Positions 1 through 5,559 of a stretch of 7,222 bases of DNA are shown one piece after another. The stretch spans positions 1-7,222 of the forward strand of contig JAABQN010000104.1 in NCBI GenBank assembly GCA_011391455.1, written 5' to 3'. Origin of the DNA: Nitrospiraceae bacterium (GTDB lineage Bacteria > Nitrospirota > Nitrospiria > Nitrospirales > Nitrospiraceae). The notes under the pieces were generated by a model. The model made no database searches, was not told the origin of the DNA, and saw only the letters and a list, made by a program, of their open reading frames with translations. Position 1 is the first letter of the stretch. Each line of letters opens with the position of its first letter. Made by a program: the position numbers and the translations under genes.

Positions 1-9
1 GCGGCGGCA

Positions 10-1569
10 GTGACCTTGTCTCCCTGGACGGCCAAGCTGCGCGAGTGGCAGGCTCGCGCTGTGTCCGGCGTCCTGACCCATACGCGTCCTGACTTTCTCG
101 CCACGGCAACTCCCGCGGCCGGAAAAACTCGTTTCGCGCTTCGAATTGCCCATCAATACCTGGCCGATCGAGTAGCCAGCCGTGTGCTGGTCATTTGTCC
201 GACCAACCATCTGCGCACGCAATGGGCGACCGCTGCTGGACAGGTCGGCATTCATCTGGATCCTGGGCTGACGAACGAGCAGGCGATCGAAGCGCGCGAC
301 TACCATGGCGCGGTCGTGACCTATCAGCAAGTGTGTCTGGCGCCAGATGTCTTTCAGCGTGCCTGCAGAAGTCGGCCCACCTTGCTCATTTTCGATGAGT
401 TGCATCATGCGGGCGAGGGGAAGGATTGGGGCAACGCGCTGCTGGGAGCATTTGAAGAGGCAGTTTTTCGCCTGGCCCTATCCGGCACCCCCTTTCGCTC
501 CGATAACAATCCGATTCCTTACGTGCGGTATGAGCAGGGCGAGAGCCAGGCTGATTTCACCTATGGGTATGCCGAGGCAATTCGCGAGAATGTCTGCCGT
601 CCGATTCTGTTTCCGAGCTATGAGGGAGAATTGGCATGGCTCTCGGAAGGCCGAGAACATCGGGCGACCTTCGAGGATGGACTCACCTTTGAACTACAGC
701 GCGAGAGGCTCAAGACCGCGCTTTTGCAAGACAGCTGGTTGGGCCCTGTCATCACGGATGCCCATGCCGAGTTACGCCGACTCCGCAAGCAGGAACAGCC
801 GGACGCCGGAGGACTCATTGTCGCGATGAATCAGGATCATGCGAGGCAGGTGGCGGAGCTGCTGGGTCGTATCACCGGAAGCCGCGCACATGTGGCCATA
901 TCGGACGATCCGTCGGCGTCGAAGACGATCTCTTCGTTCGCACAACATAAGACCCAGCAATGGCTCGTTGCGGTGAACATGGTGAGTGAAGGCGTCGATA
1001 TTCCGAGGCTCCGTGTCGGTGTCTACGCCACGAATGTCCTGACCGAGATGTACTTCAGACAAGTCGTCGGGCGATTCGTCCGGATGCAGGAAGGGCTGCC
1101 GAAGCCGCAGCGGGCCTGGCTCTACCTGCCGAAGGACGCGACCCTCGTTCACTATGCCAAACGCATTAAGGCCGAACGCGACCATGTATTGGAAGAGATC
1201 ATGCCTTCCATGCAGCGTACCCTGTTCGGTACGGCCGCGACTTCATTGAAAGAGTACATCCCCTTGCACGGGGTGGCCAGGGTGGATGCCTTGATCGGGG
1301 GAGATGAGTTGGAATTATCCGGCGAGAGCAAGGATATTGCAGGCCCGTCAGTGCCGCTCCATGACAAGAAGAATGAATTGCGGGACCAACATCGCTCCCT
1401 CGTCGGCGCCGTGGCGCGAAAGGCCGGTATCGATCATCGCCGGCTCAATGCGGAACTCATCAAGCGAACCGGCGGTAAGGTCGATCAGGCGACCGTTGCA
1501 CAGTTGGTACGGCGAATCGCTCTGTTAGAGAAGTGGCGAGATTCTGGTTTCGACGGCGGGCGAGCCTAG
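10..1569 (+). CDS. Superfamily 2 DEAD/DEAH-type helicase (start uncertain)
   Basis: The 519-residue product is predicted to couple ATP hydrolysis to translocation on, or unwinding of, nucleic acid in the cytoplasm. All core SF2 motifs are visible. Walker A is ATPAAGKT at residues 33-40 (K39). Motif II is DELHH at 129-133, a DExH type. Motif III-like SGTPFR is at 158-163. Motif V is SEGVDIP at 326-332, and motif VI is QVVGRFVR at 351-358 with both arginine-finger positions. The two RecA-like lobes span roughly residues 10-200 and 245-380. Residues about 450-512 form a charged, probably helical C-terminal extension that I cannot name. The start is GTG at base 10, but the frame is open to base 1 (GCG GCG GCA) and no Shine-Dalgarno sequence is visible, so the true start may lie outside the window. 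No nuclease or methylase partner is seen, so the substrate and pathway are unknown. Helicase family membership is certain; the specific role is not. Confidence 0.93.
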   Translation: MTLSPWTAKLREWQARAVSGVLTHTRPDFLATATPAAGKTRFALRIAHQYLADRVASRVLVICPTNHLRTQWATAAGQVGIHLDPGLTNEQAIEARDYHGAVVTYQQVCLAPDVFQRACRSRPTLLIFDELHHAGEGKDWGNALLGAFEEAVFRLALSGTPFRSDNNPIPYVRYEQGESQADFTYGYAEAIRENVCRPILFPSYEGELAWLSEGREHRATFEDGLTFELQRERLKTALLQDSWLGPVITDAHAELRRLRKQEQPDAGGLIVAMNQDHARQVAELLGRITGSRAHVAISDDPSASKTISSFAQHKTQQWLVAVNMVSEGVDIPRLRVGVYATNVLTEMYFRQVVGRFVRMQEGLPKPQRAWLYLPKDATLVHYAKRIKAERDHVLEEIMPSMQRTLFGTAATSLKEYIPLHGVARVDALIGGDELELSGESKDIAGPSVPLHDKKNELRDQHRSLVGAVARKAGIDHRRLNAELIKRTGGKVDQATVAQLVRRIALLEKWRDSGFDGGRA

Positions 1570-1603
1570 CTCCTGCGCGAGCGGTTAGAACAGCGCGAAA
1601 CGA

Positions 1604-1644
1604 AGTTCGAAGTTCTGGGTTCCATGTTCAGGAAACTTCGAACT
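1604..1644. repeat. 11-bp inverted repeat in the convergent gap
   Basis: AGTTCGAAGTT at 1604-1614 is the exact reverse complement of AACTTCGAACT at 1634-1644, with a 19-base loop. Each arm contains the palindrome TTCGAA, and a related copy (CTCGAACT) follows at 1651-1658. The element lies between the stop codons of two convergent genes, where a bidirectional terminator would be expected. However, no T-run follows on either strand, so a simple Rho-independent terminator is not well supported. It could instead be a copy of a dispersed intergenic repeat. Confidence 0.5.
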
Positions 1645-1720
1645 GTGAACCTCGAACTCTCCCTGTCCCGCGCCGGGGAACCTCCTAACATCGCGTTCCT
1701 GCTTCAATGCCAGGCTGGCC

Positions 1721-2719
1721 TTACTGTAGGGGGGTTATGCGCAGGCCTCTAGGGGTCGGCGGTGCTATCGGGGCCGGTGGCGGAGGCGGTGGTGGGGAAG
1801 TCGTGACGGTGAGCGTTACTGGCACGGTCACCGGGGAAGCTCCGATGGCATTGAGCGTGATGTTGGCATTGTAGGTTCCGGCTGTTCTGGCGCCAGTTGT
1901 CACAGTCGCCGTCACAACGCCATTGCCTGTGCTAGTGGCTGGGCTCAGCGTCAACCAATCGACATTGTCACTGGCGCTCCAGGTGAGCGAGCCTCCCCCT
2001 GTATTACTGATGCTCAAGGTTTGTGACGCAGGGTTGCCGCCACCCTGCGTCACAACGAAAGAGAGACTTGTTGGACTCGCCCCAATAGCCGGTGGCACGG
2101 GAGCAGTTGCGATGGTGAACGTCACTGGTACGGCGACTGAAGAGGTCCCGGAGGCATTCATCGTTACAGTGCTGTTGTAAGTACCGGCCGTCAAATTGCC
2201 AGTGGTCACCGTCACCGTCACAGCTCCGTTTCCGGTCCCTGAGGATGGAGTGACTACCAACCAAGCAGCATTTTCGGTGGCTGACCAAGTTAATGTTCCG
2301 CCCCCCTGGTTGCTGATACTCACGGTCTGGGTCGCAGGATTAACGCCACCCTGGGTCGCAGTGAAGGAGAGGCTCGTCGGACTCGTCCCAATGGCCGGTG
2401 GCACAGCAGGTGGAGGAGACCCGGCGGGTGTGAAGGTGGTGAGGCCGCTCTCGGTCGACTCATTATTGGCAAAGTCATAGGCCGTAATGAAATAGTACTG
2501 AGTGACCGCGGGCGTCCCGATATTGAAGCTTGTCGCAGTTCCCACCGTGGCGAGAGGCGATGCGTTGCCAGATGCTCTGCTGCAAGGAAGTTGACTGCAT
2601 TGATAGACACGATATCCTGCCAGGTCCGGTTCGCTGTTGGCGTTCCAGGTCAATGTTGCACCCCAAGCCGCACTAGACCACAACACAAGCACAGCGGCGA
2701 TGGTTCTTACCCAGTTCAT
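1721..2719 (-). CDS. Secreted Fn3 and tandem BACON-like domain protein
   Basis: The product is 332 residues and probably extracellular or periplasmic. Residues 1-20 form a signal peptide (basic start MNWVR, a hydrophobic stretch, then AWG-A). Residues 21-97 look like an Fn3 domain: LTWNANSEPDLAGYRVYQ near the start, then YYFITAYDFANNES. Two BACON-like (all-beta) domains follow at about 109-205 and 211-307, each carrying SPTSLSF, TQGG.NP, SISN.GGG and LTWSA. The tail is a run of seven prolines followed by APPTPRGLRITPLQ. BACON domains are usually discussed as carbohydrate or mucin binding, but here only an adhesive or binding role can be inferred, and no catalytic motif is visible. I chose the ATG at 2717-2719 because the signal peptide starts there and a GGGA sits 8 bases upstream; a TTG at 2761 would add 14 implausible residues. 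The protein ends where another Fn3 domain would normally begin, so it may be shortened. Confidence 0.85.
   Translation of the reverse strand: MNWVRTIAAVLVLWSSAAWGATLTWNANSEPDLAGYRVYQCSQLPCSRASGNASPLATVGTATSFNIGTPAVTQYYFITAYDFANNESTESGLTTFTPAGSPPPAVPPAIGTSPTSLSFTATQGGVNPATQTVSISNQGGGTLTWSATENAAWLVVTPSSGTGNGAVTVTVTTGNLTAGTYNSTVTMNASGTSSVAVPVTFTIATAPVPPAIGASPTSLSFVVTQGGGNPASQTLSISNTGGGSLTWSASDNVDWLTLSPATSTGNGVVTATVTTGARTAGTYNANITLNAIGASPVTVPVTLTVTTSPPPPPPPAPIAPPTPRGLRITPLQ
1802..2095 (-). repeat. BACON-like repeat, second copy
   Basis: This stretch encodes about residues 209-306 of the secreted protein and is the second of two direct repeats offset by 306 bases (102 codons). By hand alignment about 64 of 97 residues match the first copy. 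Blocks such as CCCAAT.GCCGGTGGCAC also match at the nucleotide level. It encodes a protein-domain duplication and is not a mobile element. Confidence 0.8.
2108..2401 (-). repeat. BACON-like repeat, first copy
   Basis: This stretch encodes about residues 107-204 of the secreted protein and is the first of the two direct domain repeats. It sits next to the Fn3-like domain, separated by a short proline-rich linker (SPPPAVPP). Conserved blocks shared with the second copy are SPTSLSF, TQGG, SISN, LTWSA, TAGTYN and VPVT. Confidence 0.8.
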
Positions 2720-2726
2720 ACTGACA

Positions 2727-2731
2727 TTCCC
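2727..2731 (-). promoter_or_regulatory. Ribosome binding site that decides the start of the BACON protein
   Basis: Read on the minus strand, GGGAA lies 7-8 bases upstream of the ATG at 2717-2719. It is a modest Shine-Dalgarno match. It favours that ATG over the upstream in-frame TTG at 2761, whose product would place 14 extra residues before an otherwise well-formed signal peptide. Confidence 0.45.
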
Positions 2732-3039
2732 ATAATTTTTCACCGGCAGCAGGCATGCCAACCATTAGCCCTGTCACAGAGGTGGTACGCAAGGCTTATG
2801 CCTCCGTATCAGAGAGACGGTCAGCTCAAACATCTTGAAAATAAGGTGTGGTGCGAGAAGTTTTTTTGTTACACGCGGAGAGACTGTAGGAGATGGGAGA
2901 AAATCAAAGAGTCAAACGTAGTTTTTCTCAGAGGATAGACGCTGCACTCGTTTGCCTTCAACTACGTGCATACTCGTACGAAGGTAGATCGTCTGCTTTA
3001 TTCTGGCCATACGCTATAGGCTATATGCTCATTTCTCGA
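2732..3039. other. Intergenic stretch without a convincing gene
   Basis: This is the 5' region of the BACON-protein gene and the 3' region of prfC, both on the minus strand. Several weak hairpins are possible. AGGC-TTAT-GCCT lies at 2792-2803. CCGT/ACGG lies at 2804-2807 and 2817-2820. A composite stem has an outer CCTTC/GAAGG (2955-2959 and 2980-2984) and an inner TACG/CGTA (2963-2966 and 2975-2978). A direct repeat GCTATA occurs at 3013-3018 and 3020-3025, just past the prfC stop. None has the form of a clear terminator. A 60-codon plus-strand frame at 2893-3075 overlaps the end of prfC and has no recognisable protein features. I cannot place a promoter with confidence. Confidence 0.6.
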
Positions 3040-4665
3040 TTAGCGTTCTGTCGCTCCAATTTCTTCGCGCAATAGAAACTTAAGGGAGGCATATTCTTTC
3101 ATGCAATAGGCAAGCAGCCGTTCGGAGCCGAAGAGCATCACCATCCTGCCGTCCTTGTCCACGAGCCGGCGTGTGTCTTGCGGCCAGTAGATGCGGGCAA
3201 TGACGTCCGGATCTCCCGTCACCCAGCGCGCCAAGACAAAGGGCATTCGATCAACCAGGGTCTTGACCCCATATTCGCTGTCAAGGCGCGAGGCGACGAC
3301 ATCGAATTGGAGTTCTCCCACCGCAGCCAGGACCGGCTCACGCCGTACGTGATCTGGTGAATAGAACACCTGCATCACCCCTTCTTCTTCGAGCTGCTGG
3401 AGTCCCTTCTGGAACTGTTTTTGCTTCGTGAGATCCTGGCTTCGAAGTACGCCGAAGCACTCCGGGGGAAATAACGGAATCGCATCGAAGGAGCGAGGTG
3501 TGCCGGAACTGAGTGTGTCACCGATGGCAAAGAGTCCTGGGTTCACGAACCCGACGACATCGCCTGGGTAGGCTTCCTCAATCGTCTCCCGCTCACGGCC
3601 GAAAAGCCTGTGTGGTCGCGTCATTCTGATTTTTCGGTTCAACCGCGCATGGTGAACCATCATGTCCTTCTCGAAGCGGCCAGACACGATGCGTAAAAAT
3701 GCCATCCGATCACGATGTTGTGGATCCATATTCGCCTGGATCTTGAACACAAATCCGGAGAACTGCTCCTCCGTCGGCTGCACCGGTCCTTCCGAACTCA
3801 TTCGCGATCCCGGCGGCGGCGCAAGCCGGAGGAACTCGTTCAGAAATGGCTCGACGCCGAAGTTCGTCAAGGCGCTCCCGAAGAAGACCGGTGTGAGTTG
3901 GCCGGCGAGAAAGCGTTCGCGATCGAACTTGGTACCCGCGCCGGTTAACAGAGCGATTTCTTCCTGCAGCGGACCATAGGCCTCTCCCAGAGTCTCCGCC
4001 AGGCTTGGGTGAGGAAATGTTTCCACTCGCATCGGTGCCCGTTTCTGGTTGTGGAGCGTTCGTTGAAAGAACAAGACTTGAGGCTCTTGAAGATCGTACA
4101 GCCCCAGAAATCCGCTCCCTTCTCCGATGGGCCAATTGAACGGGACCGCCGTCATGCCCAAGGTCTGCTCGATCTCCTCGAGCAGTTCGTATGGATGGCG
4201 CCCGGGCTGATCCATCTTATTGATGAAGGTCATGATCGGGATGTTGCGCTTGCGGCAGACGGCGAATAGTTTCTTGGTCTGGGGTTCGATGCCTTTGGCA
4301 CAATCGAGCACCATGACCGCGCTATCCACTGCCATAAGAGTTCGGTAGGTGTCTTCGCTGAAGTCCTGGTGGCCAGGCGTATCGAGCAGATTCACCCGCA
4401 CACCTTGATAGTCGAATTGGAGGGCAGTGGAGGTGATCGAAATCCCGCGCGCCTGCTCCAGTTCCATCCAGTCAGATTTCGATGCACGCTGATGCGACCG
4501 TGCATGAACCGCCCCGGCCAGGTGTACTGCGCCGGCGTAGAGAAGAAGTTTCTCCGTCAGCGTGGTTTTTCCTGCGTCAGGATGCGAAATAATGGCAAAC
4601 GTGCGCCGTCGGGCCACTTCCCGCGCCAACTCATCGGACGACGACTTCTCAATCGACAAAGACAT
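3040..4665 (-). CDS. prfC: Peptide chain release factor 3 (RF3)
   Basis: The 541-residue translational GTPase is close to the 529 residues of E. coli RF3. RF3 acts on the ribosome after peptide release and promotes dissociation of RF1/RF2 in a GTP-dependent cycle. The G motifs are all present: G1 SHPDAGKTT at 27-35, G2 RGISIT at 73-78, G3 DTPGH at 95-99, G4 NKMD at 149-152, and a G5-like GSAL further on. The segment LAGAVHARSHQRASKSDWMELE between G1 and G2 and the C-terminal block with GELQFDVV are typical of RF3 and separate it from EF-G and LepA, which have different C-terminal domains. The ATG at 4663-4665 is preceded by a good Shine-Dalgarno sequence. The gene stands alone: its minus-strand neighbour starts 320 bases downstream, and the plus-strand operon diverges from it. 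Nothing looks broken or missing. Confidence 0.97.
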   Translation of the reverse strand: MSLSIEKSSSDELAREVARRRTFAIISHPDAGKTTLTEKLLLYAGAVHLAGAVHARSHQRASKSDWMELEQARGISITSTALQFDYQGVRVNLLDTPGHQDFSEDTYRTLMAVDSAVMVLDCAKGIEPQTKKLFAVCRKRNIPIMTFINKMDQPGRHPYELLEEIEQTLGMTAVPFNWPIGEGSGFLGLYDLQEPQVLFFQRTLHNQKRAPMRVETFPHPSLAETLGEAYGPLQEEIALLTGAGTKFDRERFLAGQLTPVFFGSALTNFGVEPFLNEFLRLAPPPGSRMSSEGPVQPTEEQFSGFVFKIQANMDPQHRDRMAFLRIVSGRFEKDMMVHHARLNRKIRMTRPHRLFGRERETIEEAYPGDVVGFVNPGLFAIGDTLSSGTPRSFDAIPLFPPECFGVLRSQDLTKQKQFQKGLQQLEEEGVMQVFYSPDHVRREPVLAAVGELQFDVVASRLDSEYGVKTLVDRMPFVLARWVTGDPDVIARIYWPQDTRRLVDKDGRMVMLFGSERLLAYCMKEYASLKFLLREEIGATER

Positions 4666-4670
4666 AGAGA

Positions 4671-4677
4671 TCCCTTC
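4671..4677 (-). promoter_or_regulatory. prfC ribosome binding site
   Basis: Read on the minus strand, GAAGGGA lies 5 bases before the ATG of prfC. It is a good match to the anti-Shine-Dalgarno complement and supports this start. Confidence 0.7.
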
Positions 4678-4765
4678 TCTTGGACAGGTCCAGATACGAT
4701 ATTAGAGACATGTTTTAACACCTGGAAAAGCAGAAAACTATAGGTAAGACAGCCTCGCCGACAAG

Positions 4766-4780
4766 GGTTCCGGCACCTTT
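4766..4780 (-). repeat. REP-like motif, left copy
   Basis: On the minus strand this reads AAAGGTGCCGGAACC. It resembles AAAGTGCCAGGAACC at 7020-7034 on the plus strand, differing by two single-base gaps. Both resemble the core of intergenic REP-type sequences that I recall near REP-associated transposases (AAAGGTGCCAGGAACC-like). The two copies lie in opposite orientation on either side of the operon at 4925-6897. The motif is short and no transposase is present, so this is tentative. Confidence 0.3.
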
Positions 4781-4810
4781 ACTTGGCTCCTGTTTCCTCA
4801 CTTGTGACGA

Positions 4811-4847
4811 GCCTCGCAACGAGGCAAGCCCCCCCCTTTCGGGGGGG
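4811..4847. promoter_or_regulatory. Tandem GC hairpins in the divergent intergenic region
   Basis: Two perfect hairpins lie four bases apart. The first is GCCTCG-CAA-CGAGGC at 4811-4825. The second is seven C, a TTTC loop, then seven G at 4830-4847. On the minus strand the second loop reads GAAA, a GNRA tetraloop. The element lies 77 bases before the plus-strand operon and 145 bases upstream of the prfC start on the other strand. On the plus strand it is followed by a moderately T-rich stretch (ACATTTCTTTCG), so it could terminate transcription entering the operon or form part of its leader. A second GCCTCG at 4752-4757 could compete for pairing with CGAGGC. The stems are directly visible; the function is inferred. 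Confidence 0.5.
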
Positions 4848-4924
4848 TAGACATTTCTTTCGCTTCTCTGTTATTTCACAGCACGCACTACGTATTTTGC
4901 TCATGTAACAATTAGGTCACTGTG

Positions 4925-5530
4925 ATGAAATTGTGGCGCAGCCATCAGCTGTATTTCTTTTTCTTCCTCATTGTCTTCCTCAATGTCTCGTCGAGTTTCG
5001 CGCAGCAGGGACTTGTTATTACCGCTGACTGTCAAATTGCTTGGGAAGCCAATACCGAGGATGACCTGGTCGGATATCGACTCTATGCCGAAACAAGCCC
5101 TGGCATCTATGGCGTCCCAACCTCAATTTTAGCTCCCACGACAAGTACCAAATGTTCTTCTCTGAATATTAAAACAAATGGGCAGTATTACATTGCTATT
5201 TCCGCCTACGATACCACCGGAAACGAAAGTCTGATTTCATATTCCGTCCCGTTTTATTTGCAGTTGCCGATTGATCCAACGGTGATTGTCTCCGTTGCAA
5301 AAAGTGGAACAGGAAACGGAAAAGTTACGTCAAGTCCAGCGGGAATCACCTGTGGAGCGGTCTGTTCCCATGAGTTTTCTCCTTCGACGACCGTCACTTT
5401 GTCGGCAAGAGCGGGAACAAGATCGGTCTTTACGGGCTGGGTTGGAGGAGGTTGTAGTGGAACAGGAACCTGTACGGTTACAGCAACTAACCTGGTCACC
5501 GCTGTCTTTGATGTGAGAAGGAGACGCTAG
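4925..5530 (+). CDS. Small secreted Fn3-like and bacterial-repeat protein
   Basis: The product is 201 residues and predicted to be exported. Residues 1-26 form a signal peptide with an aromatic core (LYFFFFLIVFLN) and a cleavage site after SFA. Residues about 33-112 resemble an Fn3 domain (IAWEANTEDDLVGYRLY, then QYYIAISAYDTTGNES) and match the Fn3 region of the protein at 1721-2719. Residues about 120-196 match the divergent InlB-type bacterial repeat pattern: SGTGNGKVTSSPAGITC, FTGWVGGGCSGTGTC, TAVF. Its four cysteines (143, 147, 177, 183) suit two disulphides outside the cytoplasm. The protein ends in RRRR directly after the repeat. I preferred ATG 4925 to the adjacent GTG 4922; an AGG at 4914-4916 gives 8-base spacing. 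Sampled rows have visibly lower GC than the helicase. The gene lies 29 bases before the phosphatase gene and is probably co-transcribed with it. No catalytic motif is seen. Confidence 0.85.
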   Translation: MKLWRSHQLYFFFFLIVFLNVSSSFAQQGLVITADCQIAWEANTEDDLVGYRLYAETSPGIYGVPTSILAPTTSTKCSSLNIKTNGQYYIAISAYDTTGNESLISYSVPFYLQLPIDPTVIVSVAKSGTGNGKVTSSPAGITCGAVCSHEFSPSTTVTLSARAGTRSVFTGWVGGGCSGTGTCTVTATNLVTAVFDVRRRR

Positions 5531-5548
5531 CTAGGATATCAGAAGGAC

Positions 5549-5552
5549 GAGG
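5549..5552 (+). promoter_or_regulatory. Ribosome binding site that decides the phosphatase start
   Basis: GAGG at 5549-5552 lies 7 bases before ATG 5560, which favours this ATG over the TTG at 5554. It also favours 5560 over the internal ATG at 5596-5598 (residue 13), which has no Shine-Dalgarno sequence although a signal peptide starting there would look more compact. Confidence 0.55.
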
Positions 5553-5559
5553 ATTGATT

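Noticed and set aside
1923..2480. Two plus-strand reading frames (1923-2180 and 2196-2480) opposite the BACON-like repeats
   Set aside because: They are antisense shadows of the repeat-encoding DNA, resemble each other because the coding strand is duplicated, and have no signal, domain or ribosome binding site.
2720..2761. Extended start (TTG at 2761) for the BACON-domain protein
   Set aside because: It adds 14 residues before a complete signal peptide that begins at its own ATG with a plausible ribosome binding site.
2764..2820. Possible cyclic-di-GMP (GEMM-type) riboswitch, suggested by ACAGGGC and TACGCAAGGC fragments
   Set aside because: The two fragments read on opposite strands, and the GNRA hairpin and GGCCTA closing elements are absent, so the consensus is not met.
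2861..2867. Run of seven T as a terminator on the plus strand
   Set aside because: No stable hairpin precedes it and no plus-strand gene ends nearby.
2893..3075. A 60-codon plus-strand frame starting ATG at 2893
   Set aside because: The GGAG before it abuts the ATG with no spacing, the product has no recognisable features, and it runs into the 3' end of prfC on the other strand.
4369..4743. A 124-codon plus-strand frame opposite the start of prfC
   Set aside because: It is antisense to strongly conserved RF3 G-motif coding sequence and shows no protein features of its own.
4771..4787. Sigma-54 promoter-like CGGCAC...TTGGC upstream of the plus-strand operon
   Set aside because: Spacing between the GG and GC elements is wrong by at least one base and the -12 element reads TTGG instead of TTGC.
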